64,000 nucleotides of DNA, from positions 1 to 64,000 of the forward strand of contig UEGQ01000013.1 of assembly GCA_900466005.1 (NCBI GenBank), written 5' to 3'. The DNA comes from Hyphomicrobiales bacterium. GTDB taxonomy: Bacteria > Pseudomonadota > Alphaproteobacteria > Rhizobiales > Rhizobiaceae. Below the pieces are notes generated by a model. It worked only from the letters and a program-made list of their open reading frames with translations, was not told the DNA's origin and did no database searches. The number at the start of each line of letters is the position of its first letter. The stretch's first letter is position 1. This document shows positions 24,161 through 34,999 of this stretch, one piece after another. The position numbers were made by a program, and so were the translations under genes.

Positions 24161-25324
24161 ATGCCCGTCCTGAACAGCGCAAGCGAAATGCAGACGGAGG
24201 TCGCCGCGTGGCGCCGCCACCTTCACCAGCATCCGGAGATCCTCTACGACGTCCATGAGACGGCCGCCTTCGTGGCCGACAAACTGATGTCCTTCGGCTG
24301 CGATGTGGTGGAAACCGGGATCGGCCTGACGGGGGTCGTCGGCATCATCAAGGGTCGGGCAGGAGAGGGGCCGGTGGTCGGCCTTCGCGCCGACATGGAT
24401 GCACTTCCGATTGTGGAGACCAGCGGCAAGGAATGGGCTTCGCTGACGCCCGGAAAGATGCATGCCTGCGGCCATGACGGCCATACCGCCATGCTGCTCG
24501 GTGCGGCAAAGCATCTTGCCGAGACCCGCAATTTCAAGGGATCGGTCGCGGTGATCTTCCAACCCGCGGAGGAAGGCGGCGGCGGTGGTCTTGCGATGGT
24601 CAAGGACGGCATGATGGAGCGCTTCGGCATCAGCCAGGTCTACGGCATGCACAACTCGCCCGGCCTGCCACTCGGCCATTTCGCGACCCGAAAGGGGTCG
24701 ATCATGGCGGCGGCGGACGAATACGAGGTGCTGATCCACGGCCGCGGCGGGCATGCGGCCCAGCCGCACAAGACGATCGATCCGGTGCTGGTCTCGGCGC
24801 ATGCCATCATCGCGCTGCAGGCGATCGCCTCACGCGAAACCGACCCGTTGAAGTCGGTGGTCGTGACGGTCGCCACGATTCACGGCGGCGACGCCTCGAA
24901 CGTCATTCCCAACACGGTGAAGCTCACCGGCACGATCCGGACGCTTCTGCCGGAGACGCGCGACTACGCCGAACGCCGGCTATCGGAGGTCGTCAACGGC
25001 ATCGCGCTCACCTTCGGGGCGCGGGCGGAGGTCAACTACCGCCGCGGCTATCCCGTGACCTTCAACCACGAGGGCGAGACGGATTTCGCAATCGACGTGA
25101 TGCGCAAGGTGGCCGGAGCGAAGGCCGTCGAGACCGATCTCGCGCCGCTGATGGGGGCCGAGGATTTTTCCTACATGCTGGAAAGTCGGCCGGGATCCTT
25201 CGTCTTCATCGGCAACGGCGACAGCGCCAATCTTCACCATTCCTCCTATGATTTCAACGATGAGGCGATTCCCTACGGCATCAGCTACTGGGTGACGCTC
25301 GCCGAAACGGCGCTCGCGGCCTGA
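24161..25324 (+). CDS. M20 family amidohydrolase (hippurate hydrolase / N-acyl amino acid amidohydrolase-like)
   Basis: A 387-residue zinc aminoacylase-type enzyme. Metal-binding segments are HACGHDGHTAM, PAEEGGGGG, YGMHN and the C-terminal NLHHSSYDFND. It should release an amino acid from an N-acyl or indole conjugate. AGAGG precedes the ATG at 24161; an upstream in-frame ATG at 24062 falls on the candidate -10 and is unlikely. It is followed after 52 bases by the importer ATPase gene, so the hydrolase probably acts on the transported compound. Confidence 0.9.
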   Translation: MPVLNSASEMQTEVAAWRRHLHQHPEILYDVHETAAFVADKLMSFGCDVVETGIGLTGVVGIIKGRAGEGPVVGLRADMDALPIVETSGKEWASLTPGKMHACGHDGHTAMLLGAAKHLAETRNFKGSVAVIFQPAEEGGGGGLAMVKDGMMERFGISQVYGMHNSPGLPLGHFATRKGSIMAAADEYEVLIHGRGGHAAQPHKTIDPVLVSAHAIIALQAIASRETDPLKSVVVTVATIHGGDASNVIPNTVKLTGTIRTLLPETRDYAERRLSEVVNGIALTFGARAEVNYRRGYPVTFNHEGETDFAIDVMRKVAGAKAVETDLAPLMGAEDFSYMLESRPGSFVFIGNGDSANLHHSSYDFNDEAIPYGISYWVTLAETALAA

Positions 25325-25376
25325 GGGCTCGCAGGACATCCGTTCATCGAAACTCTGCGCGGGAAGGAATCCTGAG

Positions 25377-27218
<1,842 letters not shown>

Positions 27219-27234
27219 GACTCTCGGCAGATCC

Positions 27235-27259
27235 GCGTGGCCGCCACCGGCGGTCACGC
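27235..27259 (+). terminator. Hairpin after the double ATPase gene
   Basis: An 11-bp stem with one G-T pair (GCGTGGCCGCC against GGCGGTCACGC, loop ACC) begins 17 bases after the stop codon. It lacks a T tract, so it is a weak intrinsic terminator or an mRNA-stabilising stem. Confidence 0.4.
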
Positions 27260-27336
27260 CGACTTAATCAAAGGCGTGTCATTGTCCCGCGGTCGAACGG
27301 CATTACATCAGAGCCACGATCAATCGAGGAGTAGCG

Positions 27337-27996
27337 ATGACAGGCGAAGCGGAGGCCGGGCGGGAGGCGCATGAGACCGGCAGGTGGCGCCGGCATGGTG
27401 GCAGGCTGTCCGAGATACTCTCCGGGCTTGCCGCGGACGAGGGACGGCCGCGGATTTCCGTCGCCGATATCTTCCAGGCAATGGGCGACCGCGCCTTCGG
27501 CGCCCTGATCCTCATCTTCGCGCTGCCGAACATCGTGCCGACACCGCCGGGCACGTCGGCGCTCACCGGCACGCCGCTCGTCTTTCTCGCGGCGCAACTG
27601 ATGTTCGGGCAGAAGCCATGGCTGCCGAGGATCATCGCCGACCGTTCGATGACGCGGCAGGATTTCGCGAGCATCGTGACCCGCGTCACCCCCTGGCTCG
27701 CCAAGGCCGAGCGGATGCTGCGGCCGCGGCTGGGCTTCCTCGTCTATCCCCCGATGGAATACCTGATCGGTTTCGTCTGTCTCGTCCTTGCGGTCATCCT
27801 CGCGCTTCCGGTTCCGCTCGGCAACATCCTGCCGGCGATTGCAATCTGCTTCTTTTCCTTCGGTATTCTCGAACGCGACGGCATCTGCGTGCTGATCGGT
27901 ACGGTCATCGCGGGGATCGCTGGCGTCGTGGTGGCGGGCGTGGTCTACGCCCTCGTCAAGGGTTTCCTCCTGCTCCTCCAGGCGACACTGTTCTGA
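27337..27996 (+). CDS. exoD: ExoD family exopolysaccharide synthesis membrane protein
   Basis: A 219-residue inner-membrane protein of the ExoD family, named for a Sinorhizobium locus affecting exopolysaccharide and alkaline tolerance. Family features are the ISVADIFQAMGDRAFGALILIFALPNIVPTPPG-type N-terminal block (about 40-73), PWLP, and two to three C-terminal helices with LGNILPA. GAGGAG precedes the ATG. The biochemical role is unknown. It stands alone between the importer and a nitrilase-family gene. Confidence 0.88.
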   Translation: MTGEAEAGREAHETGRWRRHGGRLSEILSGLAADEGRPRISVADIFQAMGDRAFGALILIFALPNIVPTPPGTSALTGTPLVFLAAQLMFGQKPWLPRIIADRSMTRQDFASIVTRVTPWLAKAERMLRPRLGFLVYPPMEYLIGFVCLVLAVILALPVPLGNILPAIAICFFSFGILERDGICVLIGTVIAGIAGVVVAGVVYALVKGFLLLLQATLF

Positions 27997-28090
27997 CGTC
28001 CGAAAGTTGTTTCCGGCGTGCGAAGCGCTTTGCAAAGCCCGATGCGTCGTCCTATCGTCCACGCATTTCATCGTTAGCGCAGGACACGCC

Positions 28091-28882
28091 ATGCTGATTT
28101 CGCTTTACCAGATGCAGCCGGTTTCGGGCGATGCCGCGGCCAATCTCGCCAAGATCGCCGAGGCCGCCGAGGCCGCATCCGGCATGGGCGCCGAACTCCT
28201 CGTCACGCCGGAACTCGGAGTGAGCGGCTACGGCCTGACGCCGGAGCACTTTTCCGAGATCGCCGTGGAACGGGACGGCGAGATCATCGGTGCGCTCTGC
28301 GACATCGCGGCCGAATTCGAGCTGGCGATTTGTGCCGGGTTTCCCGAACGCGACGGTTCCGTGGTCTACAACTCGGCCGTCCTGGCGCGGCCGGACGGAA
28401 GTTGCGAATTCTACCGCAAAGGCCATCTCTACGGCGACGGCGAACGCGCATCGTTCACGCCCGGCGCAGATGTGCCGCATGTCTTCGATCTCTTCGGCAT
28501 CCGTACCGGCATGCTGATCTGCTACGATGTCGAGTTCCCGGAATATGTGCGCACGCTGGCGCTCGCCGGCGCCGAACTGGTGCTGGTGCCGACGGCGCTT
28601 CCGCGCGGCGAGATCAGCCGGCGGGTCGCCGATCTGGTGGTGCCGACCCGCGCCTTCGAGAACGGCGTCTTTCTGGTCTATGCCGATCTCTGCGGCGAGG
28701 AGGGCAAGTTCTCCTATGGCGGTCGCTCGGCGATCATCGGTCCCGACGGAGACGAGCTCGCCCGTGCGGGTATGCATGAGGCGCTGCTGGTCGCAAGACT
28801 CGATCCGACCGCCTACGACGAGTGCCGCCGTCAAAATCCGTATCTCGCCGACCGGCGGCCGGGGCTCTACCGGCTGGATTAG
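28091..28882 (+). CDS. Carbon-nitrogen hydrolase (nitrilase superfamily)
   Basis: A 263-residue cytosolic amidase-type enzyme with the complete Glu-Lys-Cys triad: E41 (TPELGVSGYG), K110 (FYRKGHLYG) and C144 (LICYDVEFPE). AGGA precedes the ATG at 28091; the frame is open to 28007 without homology. Its length fits single-domain omega-amidase, N-carbamoylputrescine amidase or R-amidase-like members. Its exact substrate is unclear. Confidence 0.88.
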   Translation: MLISLYQMQPVSGDAAANLAKIAEAAEAASGMGAELLVTPELGVSGYGLTPEHFSEIAVERDGEIIGALCDIAAEFELAICAGFPERDGSVVYNSAVLARPDGSCEFYRKGHLYGDGERASFTPGADVPHVFDLFGIRTGMLICYDVEFPEYVRTLALAGAELVLVPTALPRGEISRRVADLVVPTRAFENGVFLVYADLCGEEGKFSYGGRSAIIGPDGDELARAGMHEALLVARLDPTAYDECRRQNPYLADRRPGLYRLD

Positions 28883-28959
28883 GCTGAAGTGCCGCGCGGG
28901 CGATCTTGTCCGTCGGGCTGCGGCATCTTACATCCGCTTCGACATTGATGGAGACCCGG

Positions 28960-29673
28960 ATGATCTTCGACGCCGCGCGACTTGCTCTTCGCAACCTTTT
29001 CGCCCCCGAAACCCGCTCGGTGTTCTGGAAAGTGCTGGGGCTGACAATCCTCGTCCTGATCGCCCTGTGGCTCGCGCTTCGCGGCGCCTTCATCGCCTAT
29101 GTGCTGCCGTGGTTCGATGCACTCTTTCCCGGAATGCCGGATTGGGCCGGCTGGCTGACATTCGTGCTCGGCGTGCTTGCCAGCATCGGCCTTGCACTCG
29201 CACTCGCGCTTCTGTTGTCCTCCGTGACGGCGGTCATCGCCGGTCTCTTTCTCGATGACGTCGCCGAAGTCGTCGAACGGCGCGACTATCCGACGGATAC
29301 GCCCGGCTCGCCCATGCCGCTCGGCGAAGCACTGGTCACCTCGTTGAAGTTCTTCGGCGTCGTCGTGCTCGGCAACCTCGTGGCGCTGGTGCTGCTCTTC
29401 GTACCGGGCGTCAATATCGCCGCCTTCTTCCTCGTCAACGGCTATCTGCTCGGGCGCGAATTCTTCGAGTTTGCGGCCATGCGTTTCCGCAGCGCGAGCG
29501 AGGCACGGGCCTTCCGCTCGCGCCACGGCGGGACGGTGTTCATGGGTGGGCTGGTGATCGCGGCCTTCCTGGCGGTTCCAATCCTGAACCTGCTGACGCC
29601 GTTGTTTGCGGCCGGTATGATGGTCCATCTGCACAAGATGCTGAGCGCCCGCGATCCCGTATTTCAGGCATGA
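28960..29673 (+). CDS. EI24 domain (CysZ-like) membrane protein
   Basis: A 237-residue membrane protein with about four to six hydrophobic segments and the EI24/CysZ pattern: an N-terminal amphipathic stretch LALRNLFAPETRSVFWK and the central block VNIAAFFLVNGYLLGREFFEFAAMR. In E. coli CysZ takes up sulfate, but many alphaproteobacterial homologues are uncharacterised. GGAG lies eight bases before the ATG at 28960; an upstream ATG at 28948 is possible. The stop is 3 bases from the stop of the convergent VOC gene. Confidence 0.82.
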   Translation: MIFDAARLALRNLFAPETRSVFWKVLGLTILVLIALWLALRGAFIAYVLPWFDALFPGMPDWAGWLTFVLGVLASIGLALALALLLSSVTAVIAGLFLDDVAEVVERRDYPTDTPGSPMPLGEALVTSLKFFGVVVLGNLVALVLLFVPGVNIAAFFLVNGYLLGREFFEFAAMRFRSASEARAFRSRHGGTVFMGGLVIAAFLAVPILNLLTPLFAAGMMVHLHKMLSARDPVFQA

Positions 29674-29676
29674 CCG

Positions 29677-30102
29677 TCAGGTCGGCAGCGCGGTTTCCGC
29701 ATAGAGGGCCGCGTATTCCGCGCTCGGCGGGATCGGCTTGATGACGTCGATCAGCACGCCGTTCGGGTCGGCGGTAATAAAGTGACGCTGGCCGAAATCC
29801 TCGTCACGCAGTGACCGCAGGATCGGAAGGCCGGCCTTCAGGCAGGCATCATAGACGCGGTCCGGATCGTCGACTTCGAAATTGAGAATGAGGCCGCTCA
29901 CCGGCTTTCTGGCTGCGACGGGCACCGTCTCGTGATCGGGTTTGAGGATCGCGAGCGTCACTTTCTCGTCCTCGCGTGACTGGAGATGGACGTACCAGTC
30001 GCTTTCGAAGAGCGGTTCGAAGGCGAAGTGGCTGCAATAGAAGTCTCTGGTTTCCGCTATGCGGTCGGTCATGATGACGGGATAGTAGCTGGCGCTGCGC
30101 AT
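29677..30102 (-). CDS. VOC (glyoxalase/bleomycin resistance) family protein
   Basis: A 141-residue VOC-fold protein: [24 protein letters not shown] at the N-terminus and [16 protein letters not shown] at the C-terminus. Such proteins are metal-dependent lyases, dioxygenases or binding proteins. The final D of the DPNG-LID segment stands where many members carry the metal-binding Glu. AGGAGG precedes the ATG. It is divergent from a TetR regulator with an obvious shared operator, so it is probably the regulator's target. Confidence 0.85.
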   Translation of the reverse strand: MRSASYYPVIMTDRIAETRDFYCSHFAFEPLFESDWYVHLQSREDEKVTLAILKPDHETVPVAARKPVSGLILNFEVDDPDRVYDACLKAGLPILRSLRDEDFGQRHFITADPNGVLIDVIKPIPPSAEYAALYAETALPT

Positions 30103-30121
30103 GCTTCACTTCCTCCTGCAT

Positions 30122-30150
30122 TTCACATACAATCTGCATGTATCTATAAC
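30122..30150 (+). promoter_or_regulatory. Candidate promoter of the tetR gene
   Basis: TTCACA (30122-30127), a 17-base spacer, TATAAC (30145-30150), ending 33 bases before the tetR ATG. It overlaps the operator arms. Confidence 0.55.
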
Positions 30151-30169
30151 ATGCATACAGATTGTATGT
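30125..30169. promoter_or_regulatory. Inverted-repeat operator between VOC and tetR genes
   Basis: Two 16-bp arms, ACATACAATCTGCATG (30125-30140) and its inverse at 30154-30169, match with one difference. Each arm also contains ATACA/TGTAT half sites, so it may bind two dimers. It covers both divergent promoters. Confidence 0.8.
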
Positions 30170-30171
30170 AA
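30143..30171 (-). promoter_or_regulatory. Candidate promoter of the VOC gene
   Basis: On the minus strand TTACAT (30171-30166), a 17-base spacer, and TATAGA (30148-30143). The -10 regions of the two divergent promoters overlap, so one repressor bound here would silence both. Confidence 0.55.
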
Positions 30172-30182
30172 ATGGGGATTGC

Positions 30183-30770
30183 ATGCGCCGCTCGAACAAG
30201 GACCGCACCGAAGCCACCCGGCAGACCCTGATGGATCACGCCCGCGAACTTTTTGTGGAGCGCGGCTACAGCGACACGGCGACGCCCGATATCGTCGCGG
30301 CCGCGGGCGTGACGCGCGGCGCCCTCTATCACCATTTCGCAGACAAGCGGGACCTGTTCCTCGCCGTCGTCGAACGGGAGGCGGCGCGGGTTGCGGCCGA
30401 GATTGCGGCGGCTGCTGGCGAGGCGATTTCGGCACGCGATGCACTCGTCCGCGGCATCGCCGCCTATTTCGATGCGATGGCCGCACCGGGCCGGAGCCGC
30501 CTGCTGCTGCTCGATGGCCCTGCGATCATGGGGCTGGAAAGCGGGCGCTCGACCGATCGCGATCATGCCGAGACGAGCCTGCGCAACGGCCTCGAAGCCT
30601 ATCTTCGCGAAACCGGATCGGATCTTGCCGGGCTCGACCCCCTGACGCGCGTCCTCTCCGCCGCCTTCGACCGCGCGGTTCTGGCGATTGCGGCCGGAGA
30701 AAGCCGCGAGGCCTACGAGCAGGCAATCATCCGCCTGATCGACGGGCTGGTCACTCGGCCACCCCGATGA
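30183..30770 (+). CDS. TetR family transcriptional regulator
   Basis: A 195-residue regulator with an N-terminal TetR helix-turn-helix at about 10-56 (ATPDIVAAAGVTRGALYHHFADKRDLF). The C-terminal ligand domain is typical in length. The ATG at 30183 follows GGGG; an upstream in-frame start at 30162 would lie inside the operator. The 3-prime end overlaps the convergent nth gene by 20 bases. It most likely represses itself and the divergent VOC gene. Confidence 0.92.
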   Translation: MRRSNKDRTEATRQTLMDHARELFVERGYSDTATPDIVAAAGVTRGALYHHFADKRDLFLAVVEREAARVAAEIAAAAGEAISARDALVRGIAAYFDAMAAPGRSRLLLLDGPAIMGLESGRSTDRDHAETSLRNGLEAYLRETGSDLAGLDPLTRVLSAAFDRAVLAIAAGESREAYEQAIIRLIDGLVTRPPR

Positions 30771-31527
30771 TCTGCGGCGGCAGTTCGACGAGAGGAGCGG
30801 GCACGTCGCAGCTCTTTTCCGGCGACTTGCAGAGATCGGCTATGACGCAGCGTTCGCATTCGGGCCGGCGCGCCTTGCAGACATAGCGGCCGTGCAGGAT
30901 CAGCCAGTGATGGGCGTGGAAGAGGTATTCCTCCGGGATGACCCGCAGCAGCCTGTCCTCGACCTCGTCCGGGGTCTTGCCGGGGGCGAGCCTGATCCGG
31001 TTGGCGATGCGGAAGATGTGCGTGTCGACGGCGATCGTCGGGATGCCGAAGGCCATCGACATGACGACGTTGGCGGTCTTGCGCCCGACGCCGGGCAAGG
31101 TCACCAGTTCCTCGCGCGTGCGCGGTACTTCGCCGCCGAACTCCTCGATCAATTTCCTCGAAAGGGCGATGACGTTCTTCGCCTTGTTGCGATAGAGGCC
31201 GATCGTCTTGATGTAGTCGCGCAGCCGCTCCTCGCCGAGATCGAGCATCTTCTGCGGCGTGTCGGCGACCTTGAATAGCGCCCGCGTCGCCTTGTTGACG
31301 CCGGCATCCGTCGCCTGCGCCGAGAGCGCGACCGCGACGACGAGGGTGAAGGCGTTGACGTGTTCGAGTTCGCCTCTCGGTTCGGGCCGCTGCACCGAGA
31401 AGCGACGGAACATCTCCAGAAGCTCCGTCTTTGTATAGGCAGACCGCGGCGCGACCTTGCGTCGCGCGCCGCCTCGGTTTGACTTTTGCGAAGTTTTGGC
31501 GCTGGATTCTTTCTTCGGATCGGTCAT
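30751..31527 (-). CDS. nth: Endonuclease III
   Basis: A 258-residue DNA glycosylase/AP lyase of base-excision repair. The helix-hairpin-helix LPGVGRKTANVV carries catalytic K150, D168 is in AVDTHIFR, and the 4Fe-4S cysteines are C217, C224, C227 and C233 with normal spacing. A basic N-terminal extension of about 30 residues (SAKTSQKSNRGGARRK) precedes the fold. Its start at 31527 is the ATG followed by TDPKKES; the frame is open 15 codons further upstream. Confidence 0.95.
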   Translation of the reverse strand: MTDPKKESSAKTSQKSNRGGARRKVAPRSAYTKTELLEMFRRFSVQRPEPRGELEHVNAFTLVVAVALSAQATDAGVNKATRALFKVADTPQKMLDLGEERLRDYIKTIGLYRNKAKNVIALSRKLIEEFGGEVPRTREELVTLPGVGRKTANVVMSMAFGIPTIAVDTHIFRIANRIRLAPGKTPDEVEDRLLRVIPEEYLFHAHHWLILHGRYVCKARRPECERCVIADLCKSPEKSCDVPAPLVELPPQIIGVAE

Positions 31528-31549
31528 TGTCAATCTATACGCGGGCGCC

Positions 31550-32044
31550 ATGACGAAAGGCAATGTGGGCATGATGGAACCCCCGGTTTTTGCGGCGGAA
31601 CTGACGCCGTATCGTTCCCTGGGTCGGCGGGGCTTTCACGTCCTTCTGATGCTGACCGGTGCCGTCTGTGCGGTTCATGCGGTGTTCTTCGTCGTCACCG
31701 GCGCCTGGCCGATCGGTCTCTTCTTCGGCCTCGACTTCCTGCTGCTCTATGGCGCGTTCCTGCTCAACTATCGCTCGGGGCGTGCCCGCGAGGAGGTCGT
31801 CGTCTCTCGCACGGCGCTTGCGATCCGAAAGTTCACGCCGTCGGGCCGCATGACCGAGCACCGTTTCAATCCGTTCTGGGCGCGTTTCTTCGTCCGCCGG
31901 CACAGCGAGATCGGCATCGTTTCGATGCAGATCTCGGGAGAGGGCAGGCGGACCGACATCGGATCCTTCCTCAACCCGGAGGACCGGGAGAGCTTCGCCA
32001 AGGCGTTCAATGCGGCGCTGGCGACGGTCAAGCAGAGGCTTTGA
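31550..32044 (+). CDS. DUF2244 membrane protein
   Basis: About 164 residues with two transmembrane helices near 37-75 (HVLLMLTGAVCAVHAVFFVV; LFFGLDFLLLYGAFLL), followed by a cytoplasmic beta-rich region containing RRTDIGSFLNPEDRESFAKAF. This layout matches DUF2244, a family of unknown function common in alphaproteobacteria and often near nth, as here (divergent, 22 bases apart). ATGs at 31571 and 31574 are alternative starts. Confidence 0.8.
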   Translation: MTKGNVGMMEPPVFAAELTPYRSLGRRGFHVLLMLTGAVCAVHAVFFVVTGAWPIGLFFGLDFLLLYGAFLLNYRSGRAREEVVVSRTALAIRKFTPSGRMTEHRFNPFWARFFVRRHSEIGIVSMQISGEGRRTDIGSFLNPEDRESFAKAFNAALATVKQRL

Positions 32045-32113
32045 CCCATCGCGCAAGAAACGGGTGGTTCGCACCCGTCCGATATGGTGATGTCATGCGA
32101 AAAGGAGTTCGCC

Positions 32114-33016
32114 ATGACCATTGCACAGATGATTTCCCGATCGGCCGGTGAGCTTGCGCCCGTCGATGTCACGCCCGAGGGCGGCGACTACGAGACAGTG
32201 CGCCGGGTTATCGAGATGCTGACGCTCGACTATCGCGAGCAGCCGTCGCTGGAGACGATTGCCGCACGGCTCAACCAGTCGCCGACGCAGTTGCAGAAAA
32301 CATTCAGTCGCTGGGCGGGGCTGTCGCCGAAGGCCTTCCTGCAGGCGGTCACGCTCGACCACGCCAAGCGCCTGTTGCGCGAAGAGGAGATGCCGATCCT
32401 CGAGACCTCGCTCGAACTCGGGCTCTCCGGGCCCGGACGGCTGCATGATCTCTTCGTGACCCACGAGGCGATGTCGCCCGGCGAGTGGAAACAGAAGGGC
32501 GAGGGGCTGACGATCCGCTACGGCTTTCACCCATCGCCCTTCGGGCTGGCGCTGGTGATGGCGACGGAGAGGGGGCTTTCCGGGCTCGCTTTCGCCGAGC
32601 GCGGCAACGAGGCCGCCTGCTTCGAGGACATGGCATCGCGCTGGCCGAATGCGCGCTATGTGGCCGACCAGGCGGCGACGGCGCCCTATGCCGCACGGAT
32701 CTTCGATCCAGGTCGCTGGGGCGACGAGCAGCCGCTGAGGGTGGTGCTGATCGGCTCGGATTTCCAGCTCCGCGTCTGGCAGAGCCTTTTGCGTATCCCG
32801 ATAGGTAAAGCCGTGACCTATTCCGACATTGCCCGCGACATCGGCCAGCCGTCCGCGAGCCGCGCCGTCGGGGCGGCGGTCGGTCGTAACCCGATTTCCT
32901 TCGTGGTGCCGTGTCACCGCGCGCTCGGGAAGGGCGGCGCGCTCACCGGCTACCACTGGGGGCTGACCCGCAAGCGGGCCATGCTCGGGTGGGAGGCCGG
33001 TCAACTGAGCGGGTGA
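32114..33016 (+). CDS. Ada-like AraC-type regulator fused to O6-methylguanine-DNA methyltransferase, lacking the N-terminal Ada domain
   Basis: A 300-residue protein. Residues 25-130 are an AraC/XylS DNA-binding region ([39 protein letters not shown]). Residues 130-300 are a methyltransferase domain with VVPCHR, alkyl-acceptor C267. The phosphotriester-repair, zinc-binding N-terminal domain of E. coli Ada is absent, so methyl-dependent activation through Cys38 cannot occur. It still can repair O6-alkylguanine. The start at 32114 is chosen over an ATG at 32084. Confidence 0.88.
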   Translation: MTIAQMISRSAGELAPVDVTPEGGDYETVRRVIEMLTLDYREQPSLETIAARLNQSPTQLQKTFSRWAGLSPKAFLQAVTLDHAKRLLREEEMPILETSLELGLSGPGRLHDLFVTHEAMSPGEWKQKGEGLTIRYGFHPSPFGLALVMATERGLSGLAFAERGNEAACFEDMASRWPNARYVADQAATAPYAARIFDPGRWGDEQPLRVVLIGSDFQLRVWQSLLRIPIGKAVTYSDIARDIGQPSASRAVGAAVGRNPISFVVPCHRALGKGGALTGYHWGLTRKRAMLGWEAGQLSG

Positions 33017-33140
33017 GGCCGGCGGAAATTCATTCCGTAAATCGATTGAAATCGTGACCGCCCCGTTCTTGACTTTGCCATCTTCGGCTGGTGATAGTCG
33101 GGCACATTTCCGGCAGCCGGATAGAACAGGGAATAGGATC

Positions 33141-34097
33141 ATGACTTCCAAACTCGAACAGCTTCGTTCCATGACCACCGTCGTCGCCGACACCGGCGAC
33201 ATCGAGGCTGTGGCCCGTCTGAAACCGGTGGACTGCACGACCAACCCGACCATCGTCCTGAAGGCGCTCGGCACGCACATGTTCGACGACACCTTCAAGG
33301 AGGCGATCGCCTGGGGTCGGTCGAAGGGCGGTGACAGCGAAGCCGTGGCCGCCGCGGTCGCGGACCGGCTGGCCGTCGCCGTCGGTGCGGCGCTGGCGAA
33401 GATCGTGCCGGGCCGGGTCTCGACCGAAGTCGACGCCGATCTTTCCTTCGACATGCAGGGCTCGATCGCCAAGGCGCACGAGATCATCTCCGGTTACAAG
33501 GAGCGCGGGATCGAGCGCGAGCGCGTGCTGATCAAGCTTGCTTCCACCTGGGAAGGTATCCGCGCCGCAGAAGTCCTGCAGAGCGAAGGCATCGACTGCA
33601 ACCTGACGCTGCTCTTCTCCAAGGCCCAGGCGATCGCCTGCGCCGAGGCCAATGCCTTTCTCATCTCGCCCTTCGTCGGTCGCATCCTCGACTGGTACAA
33701 GAAATCGACCGGCGATACCTACACGGCCGAGACCGACCCCGGCGTTCTCTCGGTCCGCTCGATCTACAACTATTACAAGGCGAACGGCATCAAGACGGTG
33801 GTCATGGGCGCCTCCTTCCGCAATGCCGGGGAAATCGAGGCGCTCGCCGGCTGCGACCGGCTGACGATCGCGCCCGCGCTGCTCGATGAGCTTGAGGCCG
33901 ACAAGGGAACCCTCGAGCGCAAGCTCGCTCCCGAGGCGACCGTTCCGGAGCCGCGGATCTCGCTCGACGAGAAGGCTTTCCGCTGGATGCTCAACGAGGA
34001 TGCCATGGCGACCGAAAAGCTCGCCGAGGGTATCCGCAGCTTCTACAAGGACCTGGTCGCCCTGCGCGAGAAGGTGGCCAAGGCGCTCGCCGAATAA
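33141..34097 (+). CDS. tal: Transaldolase
   Basis: A 318-residue class 1 transaldolase of the pentose phosphate pathway. The Schiff-base lysine is K132 in [11 protein letters not shown], identical in position to E. coli Tal[12 protein letters not shown] (32-42) and [12 protein letters not shown] are also family blocks. An AGGGAATAGGA region precedes the ATG. It is a single-gene unit ending at a strong terminator. It would process pentose phosphates from the xylAB pathway further right. Confidence 0.95.
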   Translation: MTSKLEQLRSMTTVVADTGDIEAVARLKPVDCTTNPTIVLKALGTHMFDDTFKEAIAWGRSKGGDSEAVAAAVADRLAVAVGAALAKIVPGRVSTEVDADLSFDMQGSIAKAHEIISGYKERGIERERVLIKLASTWEGIRAAEVLQSEGIDCNLTLLFSKAQAIACAEANAFLISPFVGRILDWYKKSTGDTYTAETDPGVLSVRSIYNYYKANGIKTVVMGASFRNAGEIEALAGCDRLTIAPALLDELEADKGTLERKLAPEATVPEPRISLDEKAFRWMLNEDAMATEKLAEGIRSFYKDLVALREKVAKALAE

Positions 34098-34124
34098 GAC
34101 GGCGAGCCTGCCGGACAATCGAAG

Positions 34125-34151
34125 GCGCTCCGGAAACGGGGCGCTTTTTTT
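34125..34151 (+). terminator. Rho-independent terminator of tal
   Basis: GCGCTCCG (34125-34132), GAAA loop, CGGGGCGC (34137-34144) and seven T residues. An 8-bp stem with one G-T pair, 27 bases after the tal stop. Confidence 0.9.
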
Positions 34152-34155
34152 GGTG

Positions 34156-34860
34156 TCAGTCGTCCCCCATCACGACCGCGTCGGGGACGTAGTAGGTCTC
34201 GGCGCCGTCCACCGTGACCACGGCGTCGCCGCCCTGCTTGCGGCTGCGGATATCCGAACCCTCGCCGGTGAAGCGGCCGGCGCGGTAGTCGAGACGGCGA
34301 CGCGAACCGTCGGGTGTGGTGATCTCGATCGTCGCCATCGGTCCATTGCGGACGATGCCGTAATCGCAGGAGGTGAAGCCGTCGAAGCCGGGCAGTCGGC
34401 AGCGAAGCCGGCCCGTCGCGTCGTAGGGATGGCCGGGGATAAGATAGTCGTCGTCCGGATAGGGTGGCGGATTGGAGCCCCAATCCTCCGCGAGAAAACG
34501 TCCGTTCACCCAGCCACTCACGCGCGGCCGGTCGGTGGTGGCGATGCGGCACCAGTAGCCGTTTTCCTGTTCGAGGCAGCCGAGATTCTTCACCGGCATG
34601 CCTTCCGCCAGCTCGGCGATCACCCGGAAATTCAGGCCGGCGCCCGAACGGATCGCGAGAAGGCCACCCGGCGGCAGGCCGTAGACATGCCAGACATAGG
34701 GATCCTCCGGATCGTTGTAGCCGGGTTGCTGCACCGGAACCACGAGCGGATCGTGGCGACCGGGCGGCAGTAGACGGGTGACAGACAAATCCAGGGCGAA
34801 GGAGGGCGGCGGCAGGACAAGGCAGGTGATGGTGGCCAAAGCAGGAAGGATGCGGCGCAT
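34156..34860 (-). CDS. SH3 domain-containing secreted protein
   Basis: A 234-residue protein with a signal peptide (1-23, SFA|LDL) and a bacterial SH3 domain at about 55-120 (GLLAIRSGAGLNFRVIAELAEGMPVKNLG...GWVNGRFL). The C-terminal half has paired cysteines (RLRCRLPG, FTSCDYG) and small repeated beta strands (MATIEITTPDGSRRRLDYRAG). GGAGA precedes the ATG at 34860. It is likely periplasmic, possibly binding cell-wall material; no catalytic domain is visible. Confidence 0.8.
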   Translation of the reverse strand: MRRILPALATITCLVLPPPSFALDLSVTRLLPPGRHDPLVVPVQQPGYNDPEDPYVWHVYGLPPGGLLAIRSGAGLNFRVIAELAEGMPVKNLGCLEQENGYWCRIATTDRPRVSGWVNGRFLAEDWGSNPPPYPDDDYLIPGHPYDATGRLRCRLPGFDGFTSCDYGIVRNGPMATIEITTPDGSRRRLDYRAGRFTGEGSDIRSRKQGGDAVVTVDGAETYYVPDAVVMGDD

Positions 34861-34999
34861 ACATGGTCTCCGTGATTTGACAGACAATAATATGAGCCGG
34901 ATCGCTGTGCCACCGGATTACGCGGCTGCATGCAAGTCCGTGGCCGTATCGGAATGGCTGCGGCACGCTGCCAGCTCGCTGGAGGCCGGACTGTCGTGC

